A DNA stretch of 64,000 bases, taken from the NCBI RefSeq assembly GCF_051062515.1, contig NZ_JAMXEK010000004.1; one strand, 5' to 3'. The translations under genes were made by a program, and so were the position numbers. This document shows positions 19,023 to 26,602 of the stretch, one piece after another; position 1 is the first letter of the stretch; every line of letters starts with the position of its first letter. The DNA is from Aliarcobacter sp017996075. Lineage in GTDB: Bacteria; Campylobacterota; Campylobacteria; Campylobacterales; Arcobacteraceae. The notes under the pieces were generated by a model, which saw only the letters and a program-made list of their open reading frames with translations, did not search any database and was not told where the DNA came from.

Positions 19023-19217
19023 TTAAATAATATTAAGATTTATTTTTCCTTTTCTGCATTCAGAATTAATTAGTTTTTCTATTTCTGTTGTAGAAATAAA
19101 TCTTTGTTTATCAAAATATTTTGGTAATTTATCAATCTGTAATTCAAACATTGCATACTCTTTTATCAACATATTAGTGTTGTATTTCTTTATTAAGTAA
19201 TCTTCAATTATTCCCAT
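19023..19217 (-). CDS. Small orphan protein, 64 residues
   Basis: I do not recognise this protein. It starts MGIIEDYLIKKYNTNMLIK and is charged, apparently helical, without signal peptide or membrane segment; the middle carries FELQIDKLPKYFDKQRFIST. An AAAGG ribosome site lies at proper spacing before the ATG (AAAGGTTAATAAATG), which supports translation. It sits in a sparse accessory interval next to another small minus-strand gene, so both may come from a lost or decaying element. Confidence 0.55.
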   Translation of the reverse strand: MGIIEDYLIKKYNTNMLIKEYAMFELQIDKLPKYFDKQRFISTTEIEKLINSECRKGKINLNII

Positions 19218-19364
19218 TTATTAACCTTTTAAATTATGTATAATAATCATTAAAGAAGTAATCGAAGAAAGATTGCTATTAATTCATTTTTATTCTAAAA
19301 GTTTTATTGTTGTGATTGTATCTGAATATATTAATTATTGCTATTATCGCTATAATCCCTAAAA

Positions 19365-19523
19365 TTAATATATTGCAAATGGATTTTTTGGTTTTAAATA
19401 ATCTTTTGCAAGATTAATACATAATCCAGCTTTTGAGGAAGCATCTTCTAAAGATTCTCCATTTTTTATAAGTCTTAATAAAACTGACTGTTTTATTGAT
19501 AAATTTATTTTTGTTATTGTCAT
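19365..19523 (-). CDS. Small helix-turn-helix-like protein, 52 residues, possibly frameshifted
   Basis: ATG at 19523 opens 52 codons: MTITKINLSIKQSVLLRLIK then NGESLEDASSKAGLCINLAK and DYLKPKNPFAIY. The middle fits a helix-turn-helix of the resolvase/Trip type (LIKNGESLEDASSKAGLCINLAKD). An AAAAGAGAG weak ribosome site precedes it. A run of six A near the end allows a shift into a second frame that stays open to 19279 and encodes a hydrophobic membrane-like segment (NILILGIIAIIAIINIF). It may therefore be a broken gene, a frameshifted gene, or a true short protein. The rest of 19218-19657 shows nothing else. Confidence 0.42.
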   Translation of the reverse strand: MTITKINLSIKQSVLLRLIKNGESLEDASSKAGLCINLAKDYLKPKNPFAIY

Positions 19524-19657
19524 TTCTCTCTTTTATAATTTTTTTGTTTTTATCTATTTTATATTGTTGATTAGAATTTATTGTAGATAGTGATTTTTAG
19601 TGGAATAAATTTTTTCCAAACTAAATAGTTTGGAAAAAATCTAATTTTTAAAAAAAG

Positions 19658-19876
19658 TTATATTGATCTAACGTTTTTTGCTTGAGGACCTTTTTCATTT
19701 CTTCCGATTTCGAAAGATACTCTTTGTCCCTCATCTAAAGATACTCTACCGTATCCTGAACTTTGAATTTCACTGTGGTGAACGAAGAATTCATCATTTC
19801 CATTTTCTATTTGAATAAATCCAAAACCTTTTTCTGAGTTGAACCATTTTACTGTTCCAATATTTTGATCTGCCAT
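19658..19876 (-). CDS. Cold-shock domain protein (CspA family)
   Basis: The 72 residues are a single cold-shock OB fold with both RNA-binding motifs: KWFNSEKGFGFIQ (RNP1) at 9-21 and EFFVHHSEI (RNP2) at 29-37. Such proteins bind single-stranded RNA/DNA and act as RNA chaperones. The ribosome site is AAGGAAATGCT before the ATG. The gene has its own transcript; the upstream 399-base gap to the divergent adenine deaminase gene leaves room for a long 5' leader, which is usual for cold-shock genes. Confidence 0.95.
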   Translation of the reverse strand: MADQNIGTVKWFNSEKGFGFIQIENGNDEFFVHHSEIQSSGYGRVSLDEGQRVSFEIGRNEKGPQAKNVRSI

Positions 19877-20275
19877 AGCATTTCCTTATAATTATTTTTT
19901 TACTTAAAAAGTAATCTGTAAAGTTTAAATGAGTTTTAAGTTGTATCAAGTAAGTTAGTATCAATTTTTGTAGTCATCAATAAAAGCAAACAAAAGATGT
20001 AGTCAAAAACCCTAAATCATCTTTAAGAAATGAATTGTAACTTAATAAAAATATAAAAGCAAGTGATTTTGCACAAACTTTGAAATTTCAATATTAGTAC
20101 AAATTGATAGAATCTGTTTTAATGTTGTAAAATCTGTAATTGATAATAATTCATTTTGAGAATAACTTACTATTTAATTTCATTATTTATTATTTCTGGG
20201 TATTAATCTAAAGCATAAGATGGAGTTAAGTTTTTGAGAATATAATTTTGCAACATAACTAAATTAGGAATAATC
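19877..20275. other. Gene-free divergent region between csp and adenine deaminase genes
   Basis: No open frame with a ribosome site was found on either strand. It must hold both promoters and probably the cold-shock leader. A small inverted repeat, TTACTT..AAGTAA (about 19900-19914), lies in the csp leader. No purine riboswitch pattern was recognised before the adenine deaminase gene. Confidence 0.5.
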
Positions 20276-21901
20276 ATGATACTACATGCTAATCTTGTTG
20301 ATATTAAAAATAGAAAAATATATCCAGTTTTTGTAAGTGTAGAAGACGGAAAAATTGTCAATATATCACAAACAGATAAGCCTTGTTCAACTTATATATT
20401 ACCTGGTTTTATAGATGCTCATGTTCACATTGAAAGCTCTATGTTAACTCCTTATGAATTTTCAAGACTCGCTTTAAAACATGGAACAATTGCAACAATT
20501 AGTGATCCTCATGAGATTGCAAATGTTTTAGGAATTCAAGGAGTTGAGTTTATGATGAATAGTGCTTCAAAAACACCTTTTAAATTCTACTTTGGTGCAC
20601 CTTCTTGTGTTCCCGCTACAACTTTTGAAACAAGTGGAGCAATACTGGACACACAAAGTGTAGAAAAACTTTTGAAACAAAAAAATATATATTATTTAAG
20701 TGAGATGATGAATTTTCCAGAAGTTTTATTTAAAGATGAAGATGTACTTTCTAAAATAAAATCTGCCAAAAATAACAATAAACCTATTGATGGGCATTGT
20801 CCTGATTTAAAAGGTGAAGATTTAGAATCTTATATTCAATCTGGTATATCTACTGATCATGAGGCATTTAGCTATGAAGAAGCAAAAGAAAAACTTCAAA
20901 AAGGAATGAAAATACTTATTCGTGAGGGTTCTGCTGCAAAAAATTATGAAGCATTAAGTCCACTAATAAGTGAATTTACTGATAAGTTAATGTTTTGTAG
21001 TGATGATAGACACCCTGATGATCTTGAAAATGAGCATATAAATAGTTTAGTTAAACGTTCTATTCAAAAAGGATTTGAACTTTTTGATGTATTACAAATT
21101 GCATGTATTAATCCAATAAAGCATTATGGACTTGACCTTGGAATGCTACAAATTGGTGATAATGCTGATTTTATAGAGGTAAATAATCTTATAGATTTTC
21201 AAGTTATTCAAACAGTTATAAACGGTAATATAGTATATAAAAACGGTGAAACTAATTTAGAAAAAATAAAACATGATTTACCTAATAATTTTAATATTAA
21301 ACCAAAAATATTTGAAGATATAAAGTTTTATTCAAATTATAAAAAAATACATGTTATTAAAGCTTTTGATGGAGAACTTATCACTAAAAAAGAGAGTTAT
21401 CAAACTAAGACAGAATTTTTTGAAAGTGATTTATCTTGTGATATTTTAAAGATTGTTGTTGTTAATCGCTATTTGGATACAAAACCATCTGTATCTTTTG
21501 TTAAAGGTTTTGGACTTAAAAAAGGTGCTATTGCATCAAGTGTAGCACATGATTCTCATAATATAATTGCCGTTGGTTGTAGTGATGAAGATATTTTGAA
21601 AGCTATAAATAGTGTAATTGAACATAAAGGGGGAATTGTTTGTGTTGAAAATAAAAATATAAATATTCTTCCTTTAAAAATTGCAGGAATAATAAGTGAT
21701 GAAGAAGGGGTTATAGTTGCAAAAAAATATAAAGAGCTTAATGATATTGCAAAAACTAAATTAGGGTCTTCTTTGAAGGCACCATTTATGACACTATCTT
21801 TTATGGCACTTTTGGTTATTCCTGAGATAAAACTTAGTGATAAAGGACTTTTTGATGTTAATACTTTTAAGTTTATCTCTCCCTTTTTAAGTTGTAATTA
21901 A
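20276..21901 (+). CDS. ade: Adenine deaminase
   Basis: Hydrolyses adenine to hypoxanthine and ammonia in purine salvage. The 541 residues show the amidohydrolase metal motif PGFIDAHVHIESSML near 42-56, the conserved SDPHEIANVLG near 80, DGHCPDLKG near 168, STDHEAFSYEE and FCSDDRHPDDL near 240, and the C-terminal Ade-specific domain (GLKKGAIASSVAHDSHNIIA). Length is normal for this family. It is a single-gene unit, with IS and gene remnants downstream. It pairs in context with the two adenylate kinases of the region as adenine nucleotide metabolism, but this is only neighbourhood. Confidence 0.93.
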   Translation: MILHANLVDIKNRKIYPVFVSVEDGKIVNISQTDKPCSTYILPGFIDAHVHIESSMLTPYEFSRLALKHGTIATISDPHEIANVLGIQGVEFMMNSASKTPFKFYFGAPSCVPATTFETSGAILDTQSVEKLLKQKNIYYLSEMMNFPEVLFKDEDVLSKIKSAKNNNKPIDGHCPDLKGEDLESYIQSGISTDHEAFSYEEAKEKLQKGMKILIREGSAAKNYEALSPLISEFTDKLMFCSDDRHPDDLENEHINSLVKRSIQKGFELFDVLQIACINPIKHYGLDLGMLQIGDNADFIEVNNLIDFQVIQTVINGNIVYKNGETNLEKIKHDLPNNFNIKPKIFEDIKFYSNYKKIHVIKAFDGELITKKESYQTKTEFFESDLSCDILKIVVVNRYLDTKPSVSFVKGFGLKKGAIASSVAHDSHNIIAVGCSDEDILKAINSVIEHKGGIVCVENKNINILPLKIAGIISDEEGVIVAKKYKELNDIAKTKLGSSLKAPFMTLSFMALLVIPEIKLSDKGLFDVNTFKFISPFLSCN

Positions 21902-21905
21902 AAAC

Positions 21906-22031
21906 TTATATTTTTTTGGTTCTTTGTCTTGTTTTTGAATATATTTCTAATGTTTTCTTATGAAGTTGAACCAATTGTTTTCGATTTTTTAGCTTATTTG
22001 GAATAATAATATATGCAATAGCAATCTCATT
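21906..22031 (-). pseudogene. C-terminal remnant of an unidentified gene
   Basis: After an in-frame TGA at 22032-22034, the minus strand stays open to a TAA at 21906-21908 and encodes NEIAIAYIIIPNKLKNRKQL followed by a basic tail (VQLHKKTLEIYSKTRQRTKKI). There is no start codon. The composition looks like a real protein end rather than random sequence. It stops being open just where the IS256-type remnant begins, so it may be a gene cut by that insertion. I do not recognise the family. Confidence 0.35.
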
Positions 22032-22064
22032 TCAAGATTTTGTGTCAATTAGGTAAAATAAAAA

Positions 22065-22193
22065 ATATCAAAAGACATAAATATCAAAATAAAGGTAGAT
22101 GTAGAGCAATTCGCTAGAGATATAAAATCAGATAAAAGTATCGGAGGAGCAAATTGTTCTCTAGGCTCTTTAATCAAAAAATTAATTGAATAA
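22065..22193 (+). mobile_element. N-terminal remnant of an IS256-type (mutator) transposase
   Basis: The plus strand encodes ISKDINIKIKVDVEQFARDI then KSDKSIGGANCSLGSLIKKL and IE before TAA at 22191-22193. This closely resembles the first 40 residues of IS256-family transposases, which read like (L)KSGKSIGG..GALGPLIKQLTE. Here the expected ATG is ATA (22065-22067) and the frame ends right after LIKKLIE, where the real protein would continue into its catalytic DDE domain. Sequence at about 22036-22064 (TTTTGTGTCAATTAGG) may be the left inverted repeat. The element is dead; the right end was not found. Confidence 0.6.
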
Positions 22194-23436
22194 AAAAGTG
22201 TCTACCATCTTGGGGTCATTCCAATATTTACATAATTTAAATCTATTTGAAAATGACTCAGAGTATAAAAAGCTTTTACAAAAACATATAAGAAGAGGAT
22301 TATCTGAAATAAATCGCTCTTGGAAATCTTCTGATTCTTTTTATGAATATATTTATCAAGATATGTTGGAAATTAAAACTAGTGAAGAAAATAATGAATT
22401 GGATATTATAAAGGCTATAGATAAAACTGGAATAAAAACTGAGCTAATAGAAACTATCGAGGCTTCAAGATTAACTCATTATAAAATAAGAGTTTTAAAT
22501 AGTGAAGATATAAATAGTTTTAAAAAAATTACAAATGGACAACTTAATTCAATTTTAGGAGTTAAGGAAATAGTTTGTGAAGATGTAAAAGGAGAGCCGC
22601 TAACTTTTATATTGACTTTAGCAAAAGATGAGAATAACTGGAAGCAATATGATTATTTTATTATAAAAAAATGGATAAAAGAGATACCAAATAGTTATAA
22701 ACTTGGAGTTTTTTTGGGAGTGGATATTTATGATAATCCATACTATTTTGATTTAAAAGATACACCACATATTTTTATAGCTGGAGCAACAGGAAGTGGG
22801 AAAAGTGTAACTTTGCATCTTTTAATAACATCTTTAATGCAAAAACCATCAAATGAAATAAAGTTTGTACTTATAGACCCAAAAAAAGTAGAGCTAACAT
22901 TATATGCTAAAGTTGATAAGCTAAGTCAGATAAGTGATAAAAAAATTATAATTGATAATAAAGATATATTAGAGATTTTACAAAAATTAGATTTAGAGAT
23001 GGAATCAAGATATGAATTTTTAAGCAAAAAAGGTGTTCAAAATATAAATGATTTAAAAAATGGAGAACTAAAAAATATAGTTGTAGTTATAGAAGAATTA
23101 GCAGATATTATAATGAGCGGAGACAAAGATTTTAATAAAGAGTGTGAAAGAATTTTGGGACGATTGGCTCAAAAAGCAAGAGCAGCAGGAATACACTTAG
23201 TATTAGTTACCCAAAGACCATCGTCGGAAGTATTACCTGGAATACTAAGAACGAATATTCCATCAAGAATTGCTCTAAAAGTTTCAAGGTCAAGTGAATC
23301 AAGAATAATATTAGATGAGGTGGGAGCTGAAAAACTGGTAGGAAAGGGTGATTGTTTAGTAAAAATTGATTCAAGTGATACAAAAAGAGTACATTCACTC
23401 TATTTGGAGAATGAAAATATTAAAGAATTAATTTAA
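22186..23436 (+). CDS. FtsK/SpoIIIE-like DNA translocase, possibly 5'-truncated
   Basis: The 416-residue protein has an FtsK motor: an alpha-like region (about 85-160), Walker A GATGSGKSVTL near 204, LIDPKKVEL, Walker B-like VVVIEELADI near 304 and LVTQRPSSEVLPGILRTNIP near 345. It lacks the four N-terminal membrane helices and the C-terminal winged-helix gamma domain of chromosomal FtsK, so it should be soluble and unlikely to read KOPS/FRS sequences. The only upstream starts are TTG at 22186 or GTG at 22198, inside or next to the IS256 remnant, without a convincing ribosome site; the natural N-terminus may be lost. A HicAB pair follows convergently. Role unknown. Confidence 0.75.
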   Translation: MNKKVSTILGSFQYLHNLNLFENDSEYKKLLQKHIRRGLSEINRSWKSSDSFYEYIYQDMLEIKTSEENNELDIIKAIDKTGIKTELIETIEASRLTHYKIRVLNSEDINSFKKITNGQLNSILGVKEIVCEDVKGEPLTFILTLAKDENNWKQYDYFIIKKWIKEIPNSYKLGVFLGVDIYDNPYYFDLKDTPHIFIAGATGSGKSVTLHLLITSLMQKPSNEIKFVLIDPKKVELTLYAKVDKLSQISDKKIIIDNKDILEILQKLDLEMESRYEFLSKKGVQNINDLKNGELKNIVVVIEELADIIMSGDKDFNKECERILGRLAQKARAAGIHLVLVTQRPSSEVLPGILRTNIPSRIALKVSRSSESRIILDEVGAEKLVGKGDCLVKIDSSDTKRVHSLYLENENIKELI

Positions 23437-23464
23437 TATTTTCATTTTTAAATAATTTAAAAGA

Positions 23465-23497
23465 GGGAATAAATAATAGATATTTAATTTATTTCCC
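23465..23497. terminator. Imperfect hairpin between convergent FtsK-like and hicB genes
   Basis: GGGAATAAAT and ATTTATTTCCC can pair with one bulge. It lies between the two convergent stops and could terminate either transcript. Confidence 0.4.
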
Positions 23498-23499
23498 CA

Positions 23500-23844
23500 C
23501 TAATTTAAAGACAATTTACTATCTTTTTCTATCAAATTCTTAATATAGGTATTTAGAGAAACACCTATTTTTGTAGCATTTAAAACTGCAAGTTTGTGAA
23601 GTTCACTTCCTGTTCGTACATTAAAAACACCTTTAAATGCTTTTTGTGGTTCTCTATTTAGCTCTTTACAAGTCAAGATATACTCATCAACTACATTTTT
23701 AAAATTTTCTTCCAATTCAGTTGCATTTTGTGCTTCAAATGTTACTAAATCATTTATCATATCTATTTTTCCAAAAAAACATTTATCTTCTTGTGAATAC
23801 TCAATTGTTCCTATATAACCATTATACTCAATAATATTTGCCAT
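23500..23844 (-). CDS. hicB: HicB family antitoxin
   Basis: The 114-residue protein combines a degraded-RNase-like HicB fold (YNGYIGTIEYSQEDKCFFGKI, ELEENFKNVVDEYI) with a C-terminal ribbon-helix-helix DNA-binding part (GVFNVRTGSELHKLAVLNA then TKIGVSLNTYIKNLIEKD). HicB neutralises HicA and represses its own operon. It overlaps hicA by one base (TAATG), so the two are translationally coupled in the order hicA-hicB. No close palindromic operator stands out upstream of hicA. Confidence 0.9.
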   Translation of the reverse strand: MANIIEYNGYIGTIEYSQEDKCFFGKIDMINDLVTFEAQNATELEENFKNVVDEYILTCKELNREPQKAFKGVFNVRTGSELHKLAVLNATKIGVSLNTYIKNLIEKDSKLSLN

Positions 23845-24092
23845 TATAAAAACTCCTTAAGTTTGTTTTGTATCTGTTTTATAAGATAAACTTTTAAAAT
23901 ATCACTTGGATGCGGTTTATGTAGATTTATTAATAAATCTTTATCTTTATTGTAAAATTTAACAGCAGAACCAGCACCTTCAATTTTTATAAACCCTAAA
24001 GATATCAATAATGTATTTAACTCTTTAAAAGTTAAATCTTTTTTTGGTGGATTTTCTAAAAATTTTAATAAAAGTTTATCTTTTTTACTCAT
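23844..24092 (-). CDS. hicA: HicA family toxin (mRNA interferase)
   Basis: The 82-residue protein matches the HicA fold of the group ending in LHKPHPSDILKVYLIKQIQN, with an N-terminal MSKKDKLLLKFLENPPKKDLT. The expected central motif is GSH or GSR; here it reads GAGSAVKFYN, so the catalytic-histidine position of classical HicA is not conserved. Whether it is still a toxin cannot be told; some family members of this HKPHP group also differ there. It is cotranscribed with hicB and forms part of the accessory stretch behind the FtsK-like gene. Confidence 0.85.
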   Translation of the reverse strand: MSKKDKLLLKFLENPPKKDLTFKELNTLLISLGFIKIEGAGSAVKFYNKDKDLLINLHKPHPSDILKVYLIKQIQNKLKEFL

Positions 24093-24136
24093 AGCAAAAT
24101 GATACCATAAATTAGTTGCAAATTGAGAAAAAACTA

Positions 24137-25297
24137 TTATGAACTTTCAACAGTTTTTTTCATACCCTCTAAGGCCTCTTTTAAAATCTCAAGAGGTGTT
24201 GCTATATTTACTCTTATAAAATTATCGCCATTTTCTCCAAAAGTAGCTCCTGAAATAACTCTTATATTTCCAATCTCTTCTAGTTTTTTTGTAAAAGTTT
24301 TTGAGTCCATATTAAGAGAGCTTATATCAATCCATAATAGATATGTAGCTTCTGCTTTCACTACTTTTAGGTTTGGGATATTTTTTGCTATAAATTCTTC
24401 CAAAAAGTCTCTATTTTTTTCAAGATAAATAAGTAGTTCATCAAGCCAATCTTCACACTTTTCATAAGCACTAATCAAAGAGTAAATTCCAAAAACATTA
24501 ACTCCTTTCATCTCATTTTTGCTTAGAGTTTTATCCAAAATACTTCTTAGTTTTTTATTTGCCACAACTATATTTGAGGCTTTTAAAGAAGCAATATTAA
24601 ATGTCTTACTAGCACTTGTGCAAGTAATAGAGTTTTGTTCAAACTCTTTATTTATAGATGCAAAAGGTGTGAAAATATAATCTTTGAAAACTAAATCTCT
24701 ATGAATCTCATCACTTATTACCAAAACACCATATTTTAAACACAACTCGCCCATTTTTTCTAACTCATCTTTTGAAAAAACCTTCCCAACAGGATTATGA
24801 GGATTTGATAATATAAATAGTTTTGGTCTATCATTTTTTAGTTTCTCTTCAAAATCAACAAAATCTATCTCATATTTTGCATTTTTATATATCAAATTGT
24901 TTGTTATAACCTTGCAATCATTGTTTTCTATCACTATATTAAAGTAGTGATAAACAGGCGATTGAATTAAGATTTTGTCATCTTTTTGGCAAAAAGTTTG
25001 AATAATAGCACTTAAAGATGGGATTACACCAGCTGTTGGAATAATATGCTCTTTTTTTATCTCATAGTTAAATCTTTTTTTCCACCAATTAATCTCAGCT
25101 TCAAAATACTCATTTGGAACCATTGTGTAGCCAAAAACTGGATGATTTGCTCTTCTTATAATAGAATCCACAATAGGCTTTGCAACTTCAAAATCCATAT
25201 CAGCAACCCACATAGGAATCACTCCATCTTTTGTAGTATCCCATTTGTAGCAGTCTGTATTTTTTCTATTTATTACTTTATCAAAATTGTATTTCAT
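24137..25297 (-). CDS. MalY/PatB-type aminotransferase (probable cystathionine beta-lyase)
   Basis: PLP enzyme of fold type I, 386 residues. Signatures: KWDTTKDGVIPMWVADMDFE near 18-37, VIPSLSAIIQTF, LSNPHNPVGKVF near 165-176, ISDEIHRDLVF near 198 and the PLP lysine in TSASKTFNIASLKAS near 229. PatB/MalY proteins split C-S bonds in cystathionine or cysteine; aminotransferase activity is also possible. The ATG is preceded by AAAGGCAATAG. It is divergent from the alcohol dehydrogenase gene. Sulfur amino acid metabolism fits with cysE a few kilobases away, though they are not linked. Confidence 0.9.
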   Translation of the reverse strand: MKYNFDKVINRKNTDCYKWDTTKDGVIPMWVADMDFEVAKPIVDSIIRRANHPVFGYTMVPNEYFEAEINWWKKRFNYEIKKEHIIPTAGVIPSLSAIIQTFCQKDDKILIQSPVYHYFNIVIENNDCKVITNNLIYKNAKYEIDFVDFEEKLKNDRPKLFILSNPHNPVGKVFSKDELEKMGELCLKYGVLVISDEIHRDLVFKDYIFTPFASINKEFEQNSITCTSASKTFNIASLKASNIVVANKKLRSILDKTLSKNEMKGVNVFGIYSLISAYEKCEDWLDELLIYLEKNRDFLEEFIAKNIPNLKVVKAEATYLLWIDISSLNMDSKTFTKKLEEIGNIRVISGATFGENGDNFIRVNIATPLEILKEALEGMKKTVESS

Positions 25298-25421
25298 CTA
25301 TTGCCTTTAAAAAATTATTCAAAATAGCTTTTATTATACAAGATTATGATTTATATAGGGTTTTGTTAATTTAGTAGATAAAGAGAAATATAGATAAAAT
25401 TTCAAAAAAAAGGAGCAAAAT

Positions 25422-26549
25422 ATGGAAAATTTTAGTTTTTGTAATCCAACACAAATTGAGTTTGGAAAAGATAAAGAGAAAAATATTGGAAAATATATAA
25501 GCCAAAATGGAGTAAAAAAAGTTTTATTAGTTTATGGAAGCAAAAGAGTTATAGAAGATGGACTTTTTGATGTAATAATAAAAAGTTTAAAAGAAAATGG
25601 TGTAGATTTTATAGCTTTTGGTGGAGTTGTAAGTAACCCAATATTAGGAACTATTCAAAATGCTATAAAAATTGCAAAAGATGAACAAGTAGATGGAATT
25701 TTAAGTCTTGGAGGAGGTTCTGTTTTAGATAGCTCAAAAGCAATAGCTGTTGGAACTTTATATGATGTTGATGTTTGGGATTTCTTTTTAGGTAAAGAGC
25801 AAATAAAAAAGGCTCTACCTATTTTTGACATAATTACTCTTGCTGCAACTGGAAGTGAGATGAATGGATATGCAGTTGTTACAAATGAAAAAACAAAACA
25901 AAAATTTAGTATTTGGTCACCTTTGGTTTATCCAAAAGTTTCTGTTATAAATCCAGAACTTCAAAAAAGTGTTTCAAAAGAGTATTTGGTTTATTCAGCA
26001 ACTGATATTATTGCACATACTATTGAAGGCTATTTTACAGCAAAGATTCAGCCAAAATATATGAGTAGACAAGTTGAAAATATCATAAAAACAGTTATTG
26101 AAACAACTGAAATTTTAATAAAAAATCCAGATGATTATAGTGCAAGAGGAGAGTTTGCTTGGGCTGCAACAAATGCTTTAAATGGAACAACAACAGTTGG
26201 AACATCTGGTTTTTCTTTTCCAAATCACTTAATAGAACACGCACTTTCAGCACTTTACAATGTACCTCATGGAGCAGGGCTTAGTGTAGTAATTCCAGCT
26301 TGGGCAAAGTGGTATTATAAAGAAAATGAGGCTCAGTTTATTAGATTTGCTAAAGAGATTTTTGGAAAAAACACAGCTCTTGAAGGAATTGAAGCACTTG
26401 AGAGTTGGTTTAATAAAATAGGAACTCCAATAAGATTAAAACAATTTGGATTAGATAAAAGTAATATTTCGGATATCATAGAAAATTTATCATATCAAAA
26501 TGATATAGGAAAAGATGATTTAGAAAAGATTTTAAGTAATGCTTTATAG
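25422..26549 (+). CDS. Iron-containing alcohol dehydrogenase (BdhA/YqdH type)
   Basis: The 375-residue protein has the family III alcohol dehydrogenase layout: an N-terminal Rossmann-like domain with SLGGGSVLDSSKAIAVG near 93-109 and metal-binding residues in DIIAHTIEGYF near 190-200 and FPNHLIEHALSALYNVPHGAGL near 256-277. These enzymes reduce aldehydes with NADPH. The NF..CNPTQIEFGKD start is typical of the butanol dehydrogenase subgroup. AAAGGAGCAAAAT is a strong ribosome site. Physiological substrate is not known. Confidence 0.93.
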   Translation: MENFSFCNPTQIEFGKDKEKNIGKYISQNGVKKVLLVYGSKRVIEDGLFDVIIKSLKENGVDFIAFGGVVSNPILGTIQNAIKIAKDEQVDGILSLGGGSVLDSSKAIAVGTLYDVDVWDFFLGKEQIKKALPIFDIITLAATGSEMNGYAVVTNEKTKQKFSIWSPLVYPKVSVINPELQKSVSKEYLVYSATDIIAHTIEGYFTAKIQPKYMSRQVENIIKTVIETTEILIKNPDDYSARGEFAWAATNALNGTTTVGTSGFSFPNHLIEHALSALYNVPHGAGLSVVIPAWAKWYYKENEAQFIRFAKEIFGKNTALEGIEALESWFNKIGTPIRLKQFGLDKSNISDIIENLSYQNDIGKDDLEKILSNAL

Positions 26550-26563
26550 TATAGATTTATAGT

Positions 26564-26602
26564 AAAAAAAGAGTTAGATAGTTTTAAACTATCTCTCTTT
26601 TT
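26564..26602. terminator. Bidirectional terminator between alcohol dehydrogenase and alr genes
   Basis: AGATAGTTT and AAACTATCT form the stem core, extended by an A-rich left flank and CTCTTTTT on the right. It overlaps the last codons of alr. Confidence 0.8.

Noticed and set aside
18960..19030. Outer inverted repeats around the 22-base palindrome
   Set aside because: TAATATTAAATTACTA and TACTATTAAATAATATT only pair with mismatches and shifts in AT-only sequence.
20139..20160. TTGATAATAATTCATTTTGAG upstream of adenine deaminase as a Fur box
   Set aside because: Only the left half matches the consensus and the gene has no iron link; AT-rich DNA gives such matches often.
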